64,000 nucleotides of DNA from positions 2,931,447-2,995,446 of the forward strand of contig NZ_CP035375.1 of the NCBI RefSeq assembly GCF_004118935.1. Direction: 5' to 3'. The notes beneath the pieces were generated by a model, which made no database searches, was not told where the DNA came from, and was given only the letters and a program-made list of their open reading frames with translations. The stretch's first letter is position 1, and each line of letters starts with the position of its first letter. The DNA comes from Salinibacterium sp. UTAS2018. Lineage in GTDB: Bacteria; Actinomycetota; Actinomycetes; Actinomycetales; Microbacteriaceae. Below, in pieces: positions 29,829 through 39,615 of the stretch. The translations under genes and the position numbers were made by a program.

Positions 29829-31358
29829 ATGACTGCCATCCTCAGCATGAACCAAATAACCAAAGACTTTAGCGGCGGCGTTCGCGCCCTCGATGGCGTA
29901 AGCCTTGAGGTAGAACGCGGCCATGTCCACGCTATTTGCGGCGAAAACGGCGCCGGCAAATCTACCCTCATGAAGGTATTGAGCGGGGTCTATCCCGTCG
30001 GTAGCTATGGCGGCAGCATCACCTTCGAAAATCATGAGACCGCCTACAAGTCGATAAACGACTCTGAGGCTGATGGCATCGTGATCATTCACCAGGAGCT
30101 TGCGTTGAGCCCCTACCTCTCTATCGCCGAGAACATCTTCCTCGGCAACGAGATCGCCACGCGTGGTGTTGTCGACTGGCCCAAGACCAACCGTGAAGCG
30201 ACGATGTTGCTCGCGCGGGTTGGCCTCGACGAGCTACCGAGCACGCCCGTGATCGAACTCGGCGTCGGTAAGCAACAGCTTGTCGAAATCGCCAAGGCTC
30301 TATCCAAGAAAGTGAAGCTGCTGATTCTCGATGAGCCCACGGCCGCCCTGAACGATGAGGACTCCGCACATTTGCTCGACCTCATCAATAGCCTTCGCGG
30401 CCAGGGCATCACGTGCATCATTATTTCGCACAAGCTCAAAGAGATTCGCCGTATTGCAGACACCGTCACGATCATCCGCGACGGCCAGACCATCGAGACC
30501 TTCCAGATGAAGGAAGCGGATGCCACTGAGGCTCGCATCATCAAAGCGATGGTGGGGCGCGACCTCGACAGCATGTTCCCGCCGCACACGCCAGACATTG
30601 GCGAGGAGCTGTTCCGGGTAGAGAACTGGACGGTGCATCATCCGGTCGACACCACTCGCAAGGTCGTCGACGATGCCTCGTTCTCGGTGCGGGCAGGAGA
30701 GATTGTCGGGTTCGCCGGGCTGATGGGCGCGGGGCGTACCGAACTGGCGATGAGCATCTTCGGTCGCTCGTATGGCAGCCGCATCAGCGGCACGGCCTTC
30801 AAAGAGGGCAAGGAAATTTCGGTCAAGAGCGTCAGCGAGGCGATCGGCCACGGCATCGCCTACGCCACCGAAGACCGCAAACACTTTGGGCTCAACCTCA
30901 TCGGCAGTATCGCTGTCAATATCTCAGCGGCCGCACTCTCAAAGCTCTCGCGTTTTGGCATCGTCGACCGCTTTGCAGAGAATAAGGTCGCGGAGGACTA
31001 CCGCGGCCAAATGAACATCAAGACTCAGAACGTTTCTGTGCTCGCGGGCAATCTCTCGGGAGGCAACCAGCAAAAGGTTGTCTTGAGCAAATGGATGTTC
31101 TCTGGCCCCGACATCCTGATTCTCGACGAACCAACCCGTGGCATCGATGTCGGTGCCAAATACGAAATCTATGGAATCATCAACGACCTCGCCCGCCAGG
31201 GCAAAGCGGTTGTGGTGATTTCTTCAGAACTACCGGAGCTTCTCGGACTCTGTGACCGCATCTATGCGATCTCCGAAGGCACCATCACCGGCGAGATTGA
31301 TCGCGCCGACGCTACCCAAGAACGACTCATGCACTTGATGACCGCGGGAAAGGACTAA
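29829..31358 (+). CDS. Sugar ABC transporter ATP-binding protein (GguA/MmsA-like)
   Basis: 509 aa with two fused ABC domains. The first has Walker [10 protein letters not shown] (~37) and signature [15 protein letters not shown] with Walker [12 protein letters not shown]. The second has a degenerate Walker A region ([11 protein letters not shown], ~298) and full signature [15 protein letters not shown] with [20 protein letters not shown]. This tandem form is typical of ribose/xylose-class importers. Located between receptor and permease genes; 4 nt to the permease. Confidence 0.95.
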   Translation: MTAILSMNQITKDFSGGVRALDGVSLEVERGHVHAICGENGAGKSTLMKVLSGVYPVGSYGGSITFENHETAYKSINDSEADGIVIIHQELALSPYLSIAENIFLGNEIATRGVVDWPKTNREATMLLARVGLDELPSTPVIELGVGKQQLVEIAKALSKKVKLLILDEPTAALNDEDSAHLLDLINSLRGQGITCIIISHKLKEIRRIADTVTIIRDGQTIETFQMKEADATEARIIKAMVGRDLDSMFPPHTPDIGEELFRVENWTVHHPVDTTRKVVDDASFSVRAGEIVGFAGLMGAGRTELAMSIFGRSYGSRISGTAFKEGKEISVKSVSEAIGHGIAYATEDRKHFGLNLIGSIAVNISAAALSKLSRFGIVDRFAENKVAEDYRGQMNIKTQNVSVLAGNLSGGNQQKVVLSKWMFSGPDILILDEPTRGIDVGAKYEIYGIINDLARQGKAVVVISSELPELLGLCDRIYAISEGTITGEIDRADATQERLMHLMTAGKD

Positions 31359-31362
31359 CCCG

Positions 31363-32562
31363 ATGAGCACCACCACACCCACTAGCAAACTGCCCAAAAT
31401 GCGGGTCGATCTGCGTCAGTACGGCATCCTGGCCGCGCTTGCCGTCATCGTCATCCTGTTCCAAATATTGACGGATGGCCGACTGCTGCTGCCCGGAAAC
31501 CTCAATAACCTCATCCAGCAGAATGCCTACGTGCTTATTCTCGCGGTGGGCATGGTTATCGTGATTATCGCGGGACACATCGACCTCTCGGTCGGCTCCG
31601 TCGTGGCGATGGTCGGTGCTGTTGCCGCGATATCGATGAGCCAATGGGGGTTGCCGTGGTGGGCCGCCGTCATCATCTCGCTTCTGCTCGGCGCGGCGGT
31701 TGGAGCGTGGCAGGGATTCTGGGTGGCCTTCGTCGGCATCCCGGCCTTCATCGTCACGCTCGCGGGCATGCTGTTGTTCCGCGGTCTCACCCTCGTGTTC
31801 CTTACGGGCGGCACGATCAATGCTCTTCCCGGTGAATTCAACGCAATCGGCGGCGGATGGCTGCCCGAGGCGCTCGGCACGATCGGCGAAGGTCGTGGCA
31901 GCCGCGACATCCTCACGATTGTCTTGGGCGTTCTGGCGGTAGCAATGCTGATCACTCAGCAGGCACGCAGTCGTGCCAAGCAGCGCAAGCTTGACCTCCC
32001 GGTGGAGCGCAGTGCCTCGTTCTGGATCAAGAACGGTGTCGCGGCAGTTGTCATCTTGGCGCTCACCTTCCAGCTTTCTGCCTACCGCGGAACTCCGATC
32101 ATTCTGATCATCCTGGCCGTGCTGATTCTGCTGTTCACGTTCGTGCTGAACCAGACCGTCTTCGGCCGCCACGTTTACGCCATCGGTGGCAACCTCTTCG
32201 CTGCGCAGATGAGTGGTGTGAAGACGTCGTGGATTAACTTCTTCGTCTTCGTCAACATGGGTGTGCTGGCGGGGCTCGCCGGTGTCGTCACGACGGCGCG
32301 CGCTGGTGGTGCCGTCGCATCCGCCGGTCAAAGCTTCGAGCTGGATGCCATTGCCGCCGTCTTCATCGGTGGTGCTGCTGTCACCGGTGGTGTCGGAACG
32401 GTCATCGGTGCCGTGATCGGTGCGCTCATTATGGGTGTGCTCAACATGGGCCTGTCGATCCTGTCGGTGGATGCCGCCTGGCAACAAACGATCAAGGGGC
32501 TTGTGCTGTTGCTCGCCGTGGCGTTCGACGTCATGAGCAAGCGCCGCGCTGGACGTCGCTAG
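31363..32562 (+). CDS. Sugar ABC transporter permease (GguB/MmsB-like)
   Basis: 399 aa, about ten membrane segments. The signature AGHIDLSVGSVVAMVGAVAA and the C-terminal AIAAVFIGGAAVTGGVGTVIGAVIGALIMGVLNMGLSI mark it as a BPD-transp-2 sugar permease. The extra length before the second half (residues ~150-240, VILALTFQLSAYRGTPIIL) fits the XylH/GguB branch. Four nt behind the ATPase. Confidence 0.94.
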   Translation: MSTTTPTSKLPKMRVDLRQYGILAALAVIVILFQILTDGRLLLPGNLNNLIQQNAYVLILAVGMVIVIIAGHIDLSVGSVVAMVGAVAAISMSQWGLPWWAAVIISLLLGAAVGAWQGFWVAFVGIPAFIVTLAGMLLFRGLTLVFLTGGTINALPGEFNAIGGGWLPEALGTIGEGRGSRDILTIVLGVLAVAMLITQQARSRAKQRKLDLPVERSASFWIKNGVAAVVILALTFQLSAYRGTPIILIILAVLILLFTFVLNQTVFGRHVYAIGGNLFAAQMSGVKTSWINFFVFVNMGVLAGLAGVVTTARAGGAVASAGQSFELDAIAAVFIGGAAVTGGVGTVIGAVIGALIMGVLNMGLSILSVDAAWQQTIKGLVLLLAVAFDVMSKRRAGRR

Positions 32563-32592
32563 TCTTAGCATCACCGTTTTATTGCCAATCGA

Positions 32593-33828
32593 GTGGAACC
32601 GCCCGTGAACCAGAACACCCCGCCATCACCGTCGCTGCCGTCATCGCTGACGTCGCCGACTGGCGCGGGCAGCACGGGTGGGCGCGGCGATCGCACTCGG
32701 CGGCACAATCTGTCGCGCGTGCTGACCCTGCTTCATCGCGGGGCTCAGCGCCGCTCACAGTTAACCGCGCACACGGGGCTTAACCGCTCGACGATTGCGG
32801 CGCTTGTAGCGGAGCTCACCGAGTTGGGGTTGGCCTATGAGAGCGAGCCCGATCCTACTCGGCAAGTAGGTCGCCCGTCGCCCATGGTGAACGCGGATGC
32901 TCGCACGGTTGCGATTGCGATCAACCCCGAGATCGACGCCATCACGGTTGCGGTCGTGGGCCTCGACGGTTCGCTCTTGAAGCGCATCCGCTACGAGACG
33001 GATGAGCCGCCCACGGTCGCTGAATTTGTAAAGATTTCGAGCGTCATCATTGAGAGCCTGCGTGGTGGGTACGAAGCCAACGGGCGCATCGTCGGCATCG
33101 GCGTTGCGGCCCCCGGTCTTGTGCGCGTCGAGGACGGCCTGGTGCGGTGGGCTCCTCACCTTCACTGGCGGGATGAACCCGTGAGCGAGTTGCTCGCGGT
33201 GGCCACTGGCTACCCGGTCTCCACCGCAAATGATGCAAGTCTTGGTGCGCTCGGCGAGCACATCTACGGCGCTGGCCGCGACGTCGACGACCTGATTTAT
33301 CTCAACGGTGGTGCCAGCGGTATTGGTGGGGGAATCATTGCCGGTGGGCGGCCCCTGACCGGCCGTGCCGGCTATGCGGGCGAGTTCGGCCACGTTCGGG
33401 TGGAGAACGGTGCTGCCGAGAAGGGCACGCGCGAAGAGGGCAGCCTTGAGACCGAAGTGAATCGTGCTGACCTGCTGCGGGCCCTGGGGCTCACCAACGT
33501 TGATTCCGAAACTCTAGATGCTGCACTGCGCGGATCCACGGATCCCGAGGTGGGTGCGCTCGTGCACCGACAGTTGCTCTCCCTCGGCACCTCGCTGCGC
33601 AACGCCGTGAATGTCCTGAATCCTGAAGTAATTGTGCTTGGTGGCTTCTTGGCGTCAATCTTCGCGTTCGACCCCGAATTCTTGATTGAGCGGGTTCGCA
33701 GCCAGTCTCTCGAAGCGTCATTCGAGGAGGTACAGATCGTGCCCGCTCAGCTCGGCGCAGATCTGCTCATGATCGGTGCGGCTGAGCTCGCTTTTGCAGC
33801 CCTCCTGGAAGACCCGGCGGCACTCTAG
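32593..33828 (+). CDS. ROK family transcriptional regulator (XylR-like) lacking the zinc-site cysteines
   Basis: 411 aa. N-terminal winged helix (LTLLHRGAQRRSQLTAHTGLNRSTIAALVAELTELGLAYE, ~45-85) and a ROK sugar-kinase-like domain (IGIGVAAPGLV, then STANDASLGALGE and GGASGIGGGIIAGGRPLTGRAGYAGEFGH). The usual CxCGxxGCxE zinc motif after EFGH is replaced by KGTREEGSLE, so all three cysteines are missing. It follows the transporter permease by 30 nt and probably represses the xyl genes, released by xylose or xylulose. Start GTG 32593 or 32605. Confidence 0.9.
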   Translation: MEPPVNQNTPPSPSLPSSLTSPTGAGSTGGRGDRTRRHNLSRVLTLLHRGAQRRSQLTAHTGLNRSTIAALVAELTELGLAYESEPDPTRQVGRPSPMVNADARTVAIAINPEIDAITVAVVGLDGSLLKRIRYETDEPPTVAEFVKISSVIIESLRGGYEANGRIVGIGVAAPGLVRVEDGLVRWAPHLHWRDEPVSELLAVATGYPVSTANDASLGALGEHIYGAGRDVDDLIYLNGGASGIGGGIIAGGRPLTGRAGYAGEFGHVRVENGAAEKGTREEGSLETEVNRADLLRALGLTNVDSETLDAALRGSTDPEVGALVHRQLLSLGTSLRNAVNVLNPEVIVLGGFLASIFAFDPEFLIERVRSQSLEASFEEVQIVPAQLGADLLMIGAAELAFAALLEDPAAL

Positions 33829-33877
33829 CCGCACGGCTGATTGACCGGTTAACTGTGCGTCGCCGTAACCTCGGGAT

Positions 33878-33898
33878 AGTTTCGGCCAAACCGAAGCT
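33878..33898. terminator. Hairpin after the ROK gene, overlapping the GH1 promoter region
   Basis: AGTTTCGG-ccaaa-CCGAAGCT, 8 bp with one G-T pair. It can terminate the ROK transcript. It also covers the place where the -35 of the GH1 gene would lie, so an operator function is possible. Confidence 0.5.
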
Positions 33899-33918
33899 CC
33901 CGGTCTTAGGCTTGTGAG

Positions 33919-35328
33919 ATGAACTCTGATTACCGCGATTCTGGTCTCGTTTTTCCGCCGAATTTCATCGTCGGCTCCGCGACGGCGGCCTATCAAGTAG
34001 AGGGCGCTGCGCGCGATGGTGGCCGCACCGAATCAATCTGGGATACCTTCAGCCACACCCCGGGCAAGACCTGGAATGGTGACACCGGCGATGTTGCCGA
34101 CGATCACTACTACCGTTTCGAATCTGACCTCGATCTCATGGCGGAGCTCGGGCTTGACGCCTACCGCTTCTCCATTTCGTGGCCGCGATTTCAGCCGGGT
34201 GGGCAGGGTCCGATCAACCCCGAGGGAGTGTCGTTCTACTCGCGACTGGTCGACGGACTGCTGAGCCGCGGCATCCGCCCAATCGCCACTCTGTATCACT
34301 GGGACTTGCCGCAAGAACTCGAGGATGAGGGCGGCTGGCCTGAGCGCGACACCGCCATGTGGTTCGCCGAATACGCCGAGCTCGCCGCCATTGCCCTGGG
34401 CGATCGCGTGCACACGTGGACAACCCTCAACGAGCCCTGGTGTTCGGCGTATCTGGGCTACGGTTCGGCCTCGCACGCCCCTGGACGCACGAGCGATGCC
34501 GATGCGTTGGCCGCCGTGCACCACCTCAATCTGGCTCACGGGCTCGCCGTGCCCCGCATCCGTGCCGCTGCCACGAATTCGCCCGAGGTGTCGGCGACGC
34601 TGAACTTCCACGTGATTCGCGGCGAGGATTCCGAAGCCAAGCGTCGCATCGATGCGCTCGCGAACCGTGCGTTCACGAGCCCGATGCTGCTCGGTCGCTA
34701 CGACGATGACTTCATCGCCGATACGAGCGAGGTCAGCGACTGGTCGTTCGTTCATGCGGGCGATCTGGCGACCATCCACCAGCCGCTCGATTTCTTGGGC
34801 GTCAACTATTACTCCACCGTCACGGTGAAGATGTGGGATGGCGTGAGCGAGCGCGTGATGAACGACGGTCACAAAAACATGGGTGGCTCCGCGTGGCCGG
34901 GCAGCCGCACCGTCGAGTTCTTGCCGCAGGACGGCCCGTATACGGACATGGGCTGGAACATCGCGCCCGATGGCCTCGAAGAGCTGTTGGTCGATCTGAG
35001 TGAGCGGTTCCCCGACCTGCCGTTGATGATCACCGAGAACGGTGCCGCGTTTGATGACGAAGTCACGGATGGTCGGGTGCACGATGCCGACCGAGTCGAT
35101 TACCTCAACCGGCACTTCACAGCCGCGCACCGAGCGATGCAGCGCGGGGTGAACCTGCAGGGGTACCTCGTGTGGTCGCTGCTCGACAACTTCGAGTGGG
35201 GTTATGGCTACTCGAAGCGTTTCGGCATCGTGCGCGTCGACTACGACACTCAAGAACGCATCGTGAAAGACAGCGGACTGTGGGTTTCAGAGGTTGCTAA
35301 GAACAAGGTGACGCCGGCGCTGAGCTAG
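33919..35328 (+). CDS. Glycoside hydrolase family 1 beta-glycosidase
   Basis: Hydrolyses beta-linked glucosides, galactosides or xylosides with retention. 469 aa. N-terminal FIVGSATAAYQVEGA and DTFSHTPGK, acid/base Glu in TTLNEPW, LGVNYYSTV, nucleophile Glu in LMITENGAAF and the substrate-binding WSLLDNFEWGYGYSKRFG. No signal peptide, so it acts on imported oligosaccharides. TAGGCT ends 6 nt before the ATG (33907-33912), leaderless. Its position beside the xyl genes suggests that it feeds xylose or glucose into the same pathway. Confidence 0.95.
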   Translation: MNSDYRDSGLVFPPNFIVGSATAAYQVEGAARDGGRTESIWDTFSHTPGKTWNGDTGDVADDHYYRFESDLDLMAELGLDAYRFSISWPRFQPGGQGPINPEGVSFYSRLVDGLLSRGIRPIATLYHWDLPQELEDEGGWPERDTAMWFAEYAELAAIALGDRVHTWTTLNEPWCSAYLGYGSASHAPGRTSDADALAAVHHLNLAHGLAVPRIRAAATNSPEVSATLNFHVIRGEDSEAKRRIDALANRAFTSPMLLGRYDDDFIADTSEVSDWSFVHAGDLATIHQPLDFLGVNYYSTVTVKMWDGVSERVMNDGHKNMGGSAWPGSRTVEFLPQDGPYTDMGWNIAPDGLEELLVDLSERFPDLPLMITENGAAFDDEVTDGRVHDADRVDYLNRHFTAAHRAMQRGVNLQGYLVWSLLDNFEWGYGYSKRFGIVRVDYDTQERIVKDSGLWVSEVAKNKVTPALS

Positions 35329-35380
35329 TGGCCGCGCTGGTTGACGAGTGAGCAGGCTTGCGGGCGAGCGAGACGCTGAG

Positions 35381-37015
35381 CTAGCGGGCTAGTTCAGCGC
35401 GCCTGATGTGTGAGCGAGCGTGTTCAATTGCGGGCTCGAGTTCGGCGAACAGATGGTTGGGGTGGCGTAGCGAGCTGATCACTCCGAGGCGCTTCAGTAC
35501 ATCCCGATGTTCGGGGCGGATGCCCTTGATGATCACGGTGACGCCGCGTCGTTCGAGCGCGGTGATGAGCTCGGTGAGGGTGTGGGCGCCGGTGGCATCG
35601 ATGAGGTGCAGTTGCGACAGCCGCACGATCACGACTTCGAGACCTTCGTGTTCGTTGATGCGGTCGATAAGGCGCTCGGCTGCTCCGAAGAAGAGTGAGC
35701 CATCGATGCGGAACAGCGCGATACGTTCGTCGCCCGGTTCGGGGGAGCCGGGGAGTTCTTCGCGGTGAACGCCGCTGGCTTTGCTCATGGTGCGCAGCGC
35801 GAAGAAGGCGGCGGCAGCGATACCGATTCCCACGGCGATGATGAGGTCGAAGCTCACCGTGATGATGCCGGTGATGACGAACACGGCAGCTTCAGATCTG
35901 CCGGTGTGCAGCATCGTCTTGATCAGGGTCGGGGACATCATGCGGGCGGCGGTGGCCATGAGAACGCCCGAGAGCGCTGCCAGCGGGATGACTGCGACGA
36001 CCTGTGCCGCGAGGTACACGACGGTGAGCAGGGCGAGAGCATGCACGACCGCGGAGACGCGGGTGCGACCGCCCGACCGTACGTTGACGGCGGTGCGGGC
36101 GATGGCGCCGGTGGCTGGCATCCCGCCAAAGAAGCTGGAGGCGACGGATGCCAACCCCTGGCCGACAAGTTCGCGGTCGGCGTTGTAGGGCCCGGTGTCT
36201 GCCATACCGGCGGCGACGCGGGCAGAAAGCAGGGATTCGATGGCGGCGAGGGCGGCGACGGCGAAGGCCGGACCAATCAGCGTGGTGAGGTCGAAATCGA
36301 ACGAGGGCACGGCGGGGGCCGGCAGCGAGGCGGGCAGTTCGCCGATGGTGGCGAGCGGCAAGTTGAGGGCTTGAGCTGCGATCGTGACGACGACGATGGC
36401 GATGAAGGAGGCGGGGAGGCGGCCGCTGATGCGGGTGAGCAGCAGCATGATCGCGATCACGGCCGCGGTGACGCCGAGGGGGAGTAGAGCAGCGGGCCAC
36501 TGGGCGGCAGCGATAAAGGCCCCTGCCGCGAGCACGGAGTTGGTGGGGTGTTCAGTTCCTTCCGTGCCGAGCGCCGAGGGCACTTGCTGCAGGAAGATAA
36601 TGATGCCGATGCCGACGGTAAAGCCTTCGATGACGGGCCAGGGGATGTAGCTGACGGTGCGGCCGAGGCGCAGCACTCCCGCGACGACGACGATGATGCC
36701 CGCGAGCAGGGTGACGATCGCGACGGCTTCGACGCCGTGACTGACGACGATGGGAGCGAGCACCACGACCATCGCGCCGGTGGGGCCGGAGACCTGCACG
36801 TTGGAGCCGCCAAAGACTGCCGCGACGATGCCTGCGACGATGGCGGTGATGAGCCCAGCTTCGGCGCCGACTCCGGAACTAACGCCAAAGGCGAGAGCGA
36901 GGGGCAGGGCGACAATGCCGACGGTCACGCCGGCGATCAGATCTCCGCGCCAGCTGGTGCGGAGGAGGCGGTAGTCCTTGACGCTCGGCAGGAGCGCCTT
37001 CCAGGAACGTTTCAT
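35381..37015 (-). CDS. SulP family inorganic anion transporter with STAS domain
   Basis: 544 aa. The transmembrane core begins RGDLIAGVTVGIVALPLALAFG and includes the SulP signature GSNVQVSGPTGAMVVVLAP. A cytoplasmic STAS domain occupies ~430-530 (IALFRIDGSLFFGAAERLIDRI, HLIDATGAHTLTELI). Members carry sulfate, bicarbonate or other anions. Its start overlaps the stop of the ArsR-type gene (ATGA), so both form one unit. Confidence 0.93.
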   Translation of the reverse strand: MKRSWKALLPSVKDYRLLRTSWRGDLIAGVTVGIVALPLALAFGVSSGVGAEAGLITAIVAGIVAAVFGGSNVQVSGPTGAMVVVLAPIVVSHGVEAVAIVTLLAGIIVVVAGVLRLGRTVSYIPWPVIEGFTVGIGIIIFLQQVPSALGTEGTEHPTNSVLAAGAFIAAAQWPAALLPLGVTAAVIAIMLLLTRISGRLPASFIAIVVVTIAAQALNLPLATIGELPASLPAPAVPSFDFDLTTLIGPAFAVAALAAIESLLSARVAAGMADTGPYNADRELVGQGLASVASSFFGGMPATGAIARTAVNVRSGGRTRVSAVVHALALLTVVYLAAQVVAVIPLAALSGVLMATAARMMSPTLIKTMLHTGRSEAAVFVITGIITVSFDLIIAVGIGIAAAAFFALRTMSKASGVHREELPGSPEPGDERIALFRIDGSLFFGAAERLIDRINEHEGLEVVIVRLSQLHLIDATGAHTLTELITALERRGVTVIIKGIRPEHRDVLKRLGVISSLRHPNHLFAELEPAIEHARSHIRRAELAR

Positions 37016-37377
37016 CGGGCATCCGGAATCTCGGGCAGGCTGTTCACAAGCTCGCGCTGGCTGTCGGCATCGGTCAGAATTTCGCCGAGCAGCACGCGGG
37101 CTGCCCGCAGCAGTTCAGCGATCTGGGGGAGGGCGAGGCGGTAGTAGACGACGCTCGCGCGGCGGTCGGAAACGACGAGGCCGTAGCGGCGCAGCACCGA
37201 AAGATGTTGCGAAAGGTGGGATGCTTCGAGCCCAGTCTCAGCGAGCATGTCAGCCACGGATGCCTCGTCGGCGGCCGACAGCATCTCGAGCACACGGATG
37301 CGGTACGGATGCGCGAGCCCCTTGAACAGGTTCGCCTTGATTTCGTAGAGCGGCCTGCGCTCATCGAGAACGGCCAT
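37012..37377 (-). CDS. ArsR-type winged-helix regulator
   Basis: 121 aa. Helix-turn-helix VADMLAETGLEASHLSQHLSVLRRYGLVVSDRRASVVYYRL after KGLAHPYRIRVLEML. The CxC metal-binding pair of classical ArsR is absent and no other cysteine is present, so it does not sense metal through that site. SD AGGAG before the ATG. Cotranscribed with SulP and probably controls it. Confidence 0.9.
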   Translation of the reverse strand: MAVLDERRPLYEIKANLFKGLAHPYRIRVLEMLSAADEASVADMLAETGLEASHLSQHLSVLRRYGLVVSDRRASVVYYRLALPQIAELLRAARVLLGEILTDADSQRELVNSLPEIPDAR

Positions 37378-37433
37378 TGCTGTGCTCCTGATCGGTGCGG
37401 TTGTAGCAACGAGTATTCGCCCGCTTGCTGAAT

Positions 37434-37447
37434 TGATGGAATCATCA
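37434..37447. promoter_or_regulatory. Inverted repeat in the ArsR-SulP / cpaF intergenic region
   Basis: TGATG-gaat-CATCA, next to TATGAT on the minus strand (37444-37449), which could be the -10 box of the ArsR-SulP operon. Size and position fit an ArsR operator; not proven. Confidence 0.4.
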
Positions 37448-37513
37448 TATCAGGGATGTGAACAGGACGGCTGTGGACAACAACCGCAGCGTTGGGCGCC
37501 CACTCCGCACACT

Positions 37514-38752
37514 ATGAGCATGTCTAACGCTTTGACCACCATCGCTGACCAGGTTCGCCAACGGGTTCGCCGCGACGGGGTTGATCTGTCGCGCGATAGC
37601 GAGTTGGCGTCGCGGTATGTGCGCGATGAGGTGCGCCGCTATAGCGAGCGGGCGCTGGGTGGTTCGGTTCCGCTTCTCACCGATGAAGCTCAGGCCGCCC
37701 GCGAGGTGGTGGCGGCTCTGACCGGGTACGGCCCGCTCCAGCCTTTCTTCGATGACGACACTGTCGAAGAGCTCTGGATCAACGGGCCCGAGCACGTCTT
37801 CGTCGCCCGCAACGGCGTGCCTGAGTTCACGGGCATCCGTCTCACTGATGGTCAGGTTCGCGATCTGGTGGAGCGGATGCTGCAAACCTCGGGTCGTCGC
37901 GTCGACCTGAGTTCTCCCTTCGTTGACGCGTCCCTGCCAGATGGTTCGCGACTGCACGTCGTGATTCCGGATGTCACGCGGCGCCACTGGGCGATCAACG
38001 TGCGCAAATTCAGCCAGCGCATCCGCGACCTCGATCGTTTAGTCGAGTTGGGAAGCTTGCCGCAGCACGCCGCCGACTATCTGCGGCTGTGCGTGCTCTC
38101 GGGCCAAAACATTGTGGTGTCGGGAGCGACCCAGAGTGGCAAGACCACGATGCTGAACGCGCTGCTCGCGGCGGGCAAACCGACCGAGCGCGTCGTCACC
38201 GTCGAGGAGACATTTGAGCTGAGCGTCGCCGGCCACGACCACGTCGGTATGCAGTGCCGTCAACCTAGCCTCGAGGGCACCGGCGAGATCAGCCTGCGCC
38301 GGCTCATCAAAGAGGCACTGCGGATGCGCCCCGACCGTCTCGTGGTCGGCGAAGTGCGCGATGCCGAGTCGCTCGACCTCCTTATTGCGCTCAACTCTGG
38401 ACTGCCGGGAATGTCTAGCATCCACGCCAACAGCGCCCGCGAAGCGCTCGTGAAACTGTGCACTCTGCCGCTACTCGCCGGTCGCAACATCGACTCCAGC
38501 TTTGTCGTGCCGACCGTGGCCAGTTCAGTGGATGTCGTCGTCCACTGCGAACTGACGGCGAACGGCACGAGACGCGTGGTCGAGATTCTGTCGCTCACCG
38601 GGGAGGTGAGCGACGGGGTTATCGACAGCAGTATTCTCTTCCGGTTGTCGGAGGGCACGCTCCTCCACACCGGCGCGGTGCCCGCACGTCTCGCCAAGTT
38701 TCACGCGGCGGGAATCGACCCGGTCGCGCACCTCCTCAAGGCCGTCGCGTGA
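37514..38752 (+). CDS. cpaF: Tad/Flp pilus assembly ATPase (CpaF/TadA)
   Basis: Secretion ATPase that powers pilus extension. 412 aa: N-terminal domain with GYGPLQPFFDDDTVEELWINGPEHVFV, Walker A SGATQSGKTTMLNALL, the Asp box VVTVEETFEL, Walker B RPDRLVVGEVRDAESLDLL and His box SSIHANSAREAL. ATG 37514 (MSMSNALTT) or 37520; the frame upstream runs into the ArsR promoter. No cpaE/ssd-type gene precedes it. tadB overlaps by 4 nt. Confidence 0.93.
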   Translation: MSMSNALTTIADQVRQRVRRDGVDLSRDSELASRYVRDEVRRYSERALGGSVPLLTDEAQAAREVVAALTGYGPLQPFFDDDTVEELWINGPEHVFVARNGVPEFTGIRLTDGQVRDLVERMLQTSGRRVDLSSPFVDASLPDGSRLHVVIPDVTRRHWAINVRKFSQRIRDLDRLVELGSLPQHAADYLRLCVLSGQNIVVSGATQSGKTTMLNALLAAGKPTERVVTVEETFELSVAGHDHVGMQCRQPSLEGTGEISLRRLIKEALRMRPDRLVVGEVRDAESLDLLIALNSGLPGMSSIHANSAREALVKLCTLPLLAGRNIDSSFVVPTVASSVDVVVHCELTANGTRRVVEILSLTGEVSDGVIDSSILFRLSEGTLLHTGAVPARLAKFHAAGIDPVAHLLKAVA

Positions 38753-39615
38753 GCCTGATTCTGGGCATCATCCTCGCGGTGGGCGTCACGCTCGTGGCCG
38801 CCCCCTTCCTCTGGCCGGCACCCGGCGAGCGTCGCGTTCGAGCGCGCTCGGCCTGGTCGCTGCGGATGCGTGAACGCCTCGTTCAGGCGGGGCTCCCCAC
38901 CACCAGCCCGGCCATCGTTGTGATTGTGTCGCTTGTCTTCGCGATTGCGGTCGCCGCCATCACGTTCGTCGTCACCTCGGTGATTGCTGTCGTCGTGTGT
39001 GCTGCTGCGGCTGCCCTCGTACTCCCGACTCTCGCGATCAGCTGGCGGGCCCGCGCTCGCCGCAAAGCAACGCAGGTCGTCTGGCCCGATATCGTCGACC
39101 AATTGGTGTCCGCCGTGCGGTCAGGGCTTGCGCTTCCCGACAGCCTCATGACGCTCGCGCACACCGGCCCCCTCGTGACGCGTAGCGCTTTTGCCGCGTT
39201 CGCTGCGCGGTATCGGGCCACGGGCAACTTCTCCATCGCCGTCGACGAACTCAAGGTCGCGCTCGCCGATCCCGTTGCTGACCGCATCCTTGAAACCCTG
39301 CGGATGTCGCGCGAAGTCGGCGGAAGCGAACTCACGAACGTACTTCGCAGCCTCAGCATCTACCTGCGCCAGGAGGCAGCGATCCGGTCGGAGGTCGAAG
39401 TTCGCCAAGGGTGGGTGATGAACGCTGCCCGCCTCGGCTTAGCGGCACCGTGGGTTGTGTTGTTCTTGCTCACGACCCGCCCCGAGGCGGCACTCGCGTA
39501 TAACTCGGCGGGTGGCGTTGCGCTCATCGTCGCGGGGCTGGTTCTCTCCGTTGTTGCGTACAGAATTATGGCGGGCATCGGTCGCCTCCCCGAGCAGCCG
39601 AGGTGGTTCGCATGA
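38749..39615 (+). CDS. tadB: Type II secretion-like inner membrane protein TadB
   Basis: 288 aa with a T2SSF domain: four membrane segments, the cytoplasmic domain WPDIVDQLVSAVRSGLALPDSLMTLAHTG, and LRMSREVGGSELTNVLRSLSIYLRQE. GTG start overlaps the cpaF stop (GTGA). Forms the inner-membrane platform with TadC. Confidence 0.9.
   Translation: MSLILGIILAVGVTLVAAPFLWPAPGERRVRARSAWSLRMRERLVQAGLPTTSPAIVVIVSLVFAIAVAAITFVVTSVIAVVVCAAAAALVLPTLAISWRARARRKATQVVWPDIVDQLVSAVRSGLALPDSLMTLAHTGPLVTRSAFAAFAARYRATGNFSIAVDELKVALADPVADRILETLRMSREVGGSELTNVLRSLSIYLRQEAAIRSEVEVRQGWVMNAARLGLAAPWVVLFLLTTRPEAALAYNSAGGVALIVAGLVLSVVAYRIMAGIGRLPEQPRWFA

Noticed and set aside
31327..32574. 415-residue minus-strand frame, and a similar 406-residue frame at 34033-35253
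   Set aside because: Antisense to the sugar permease and GH1 genes; His/Asp/Arg-rich composition typical of shadow frames.
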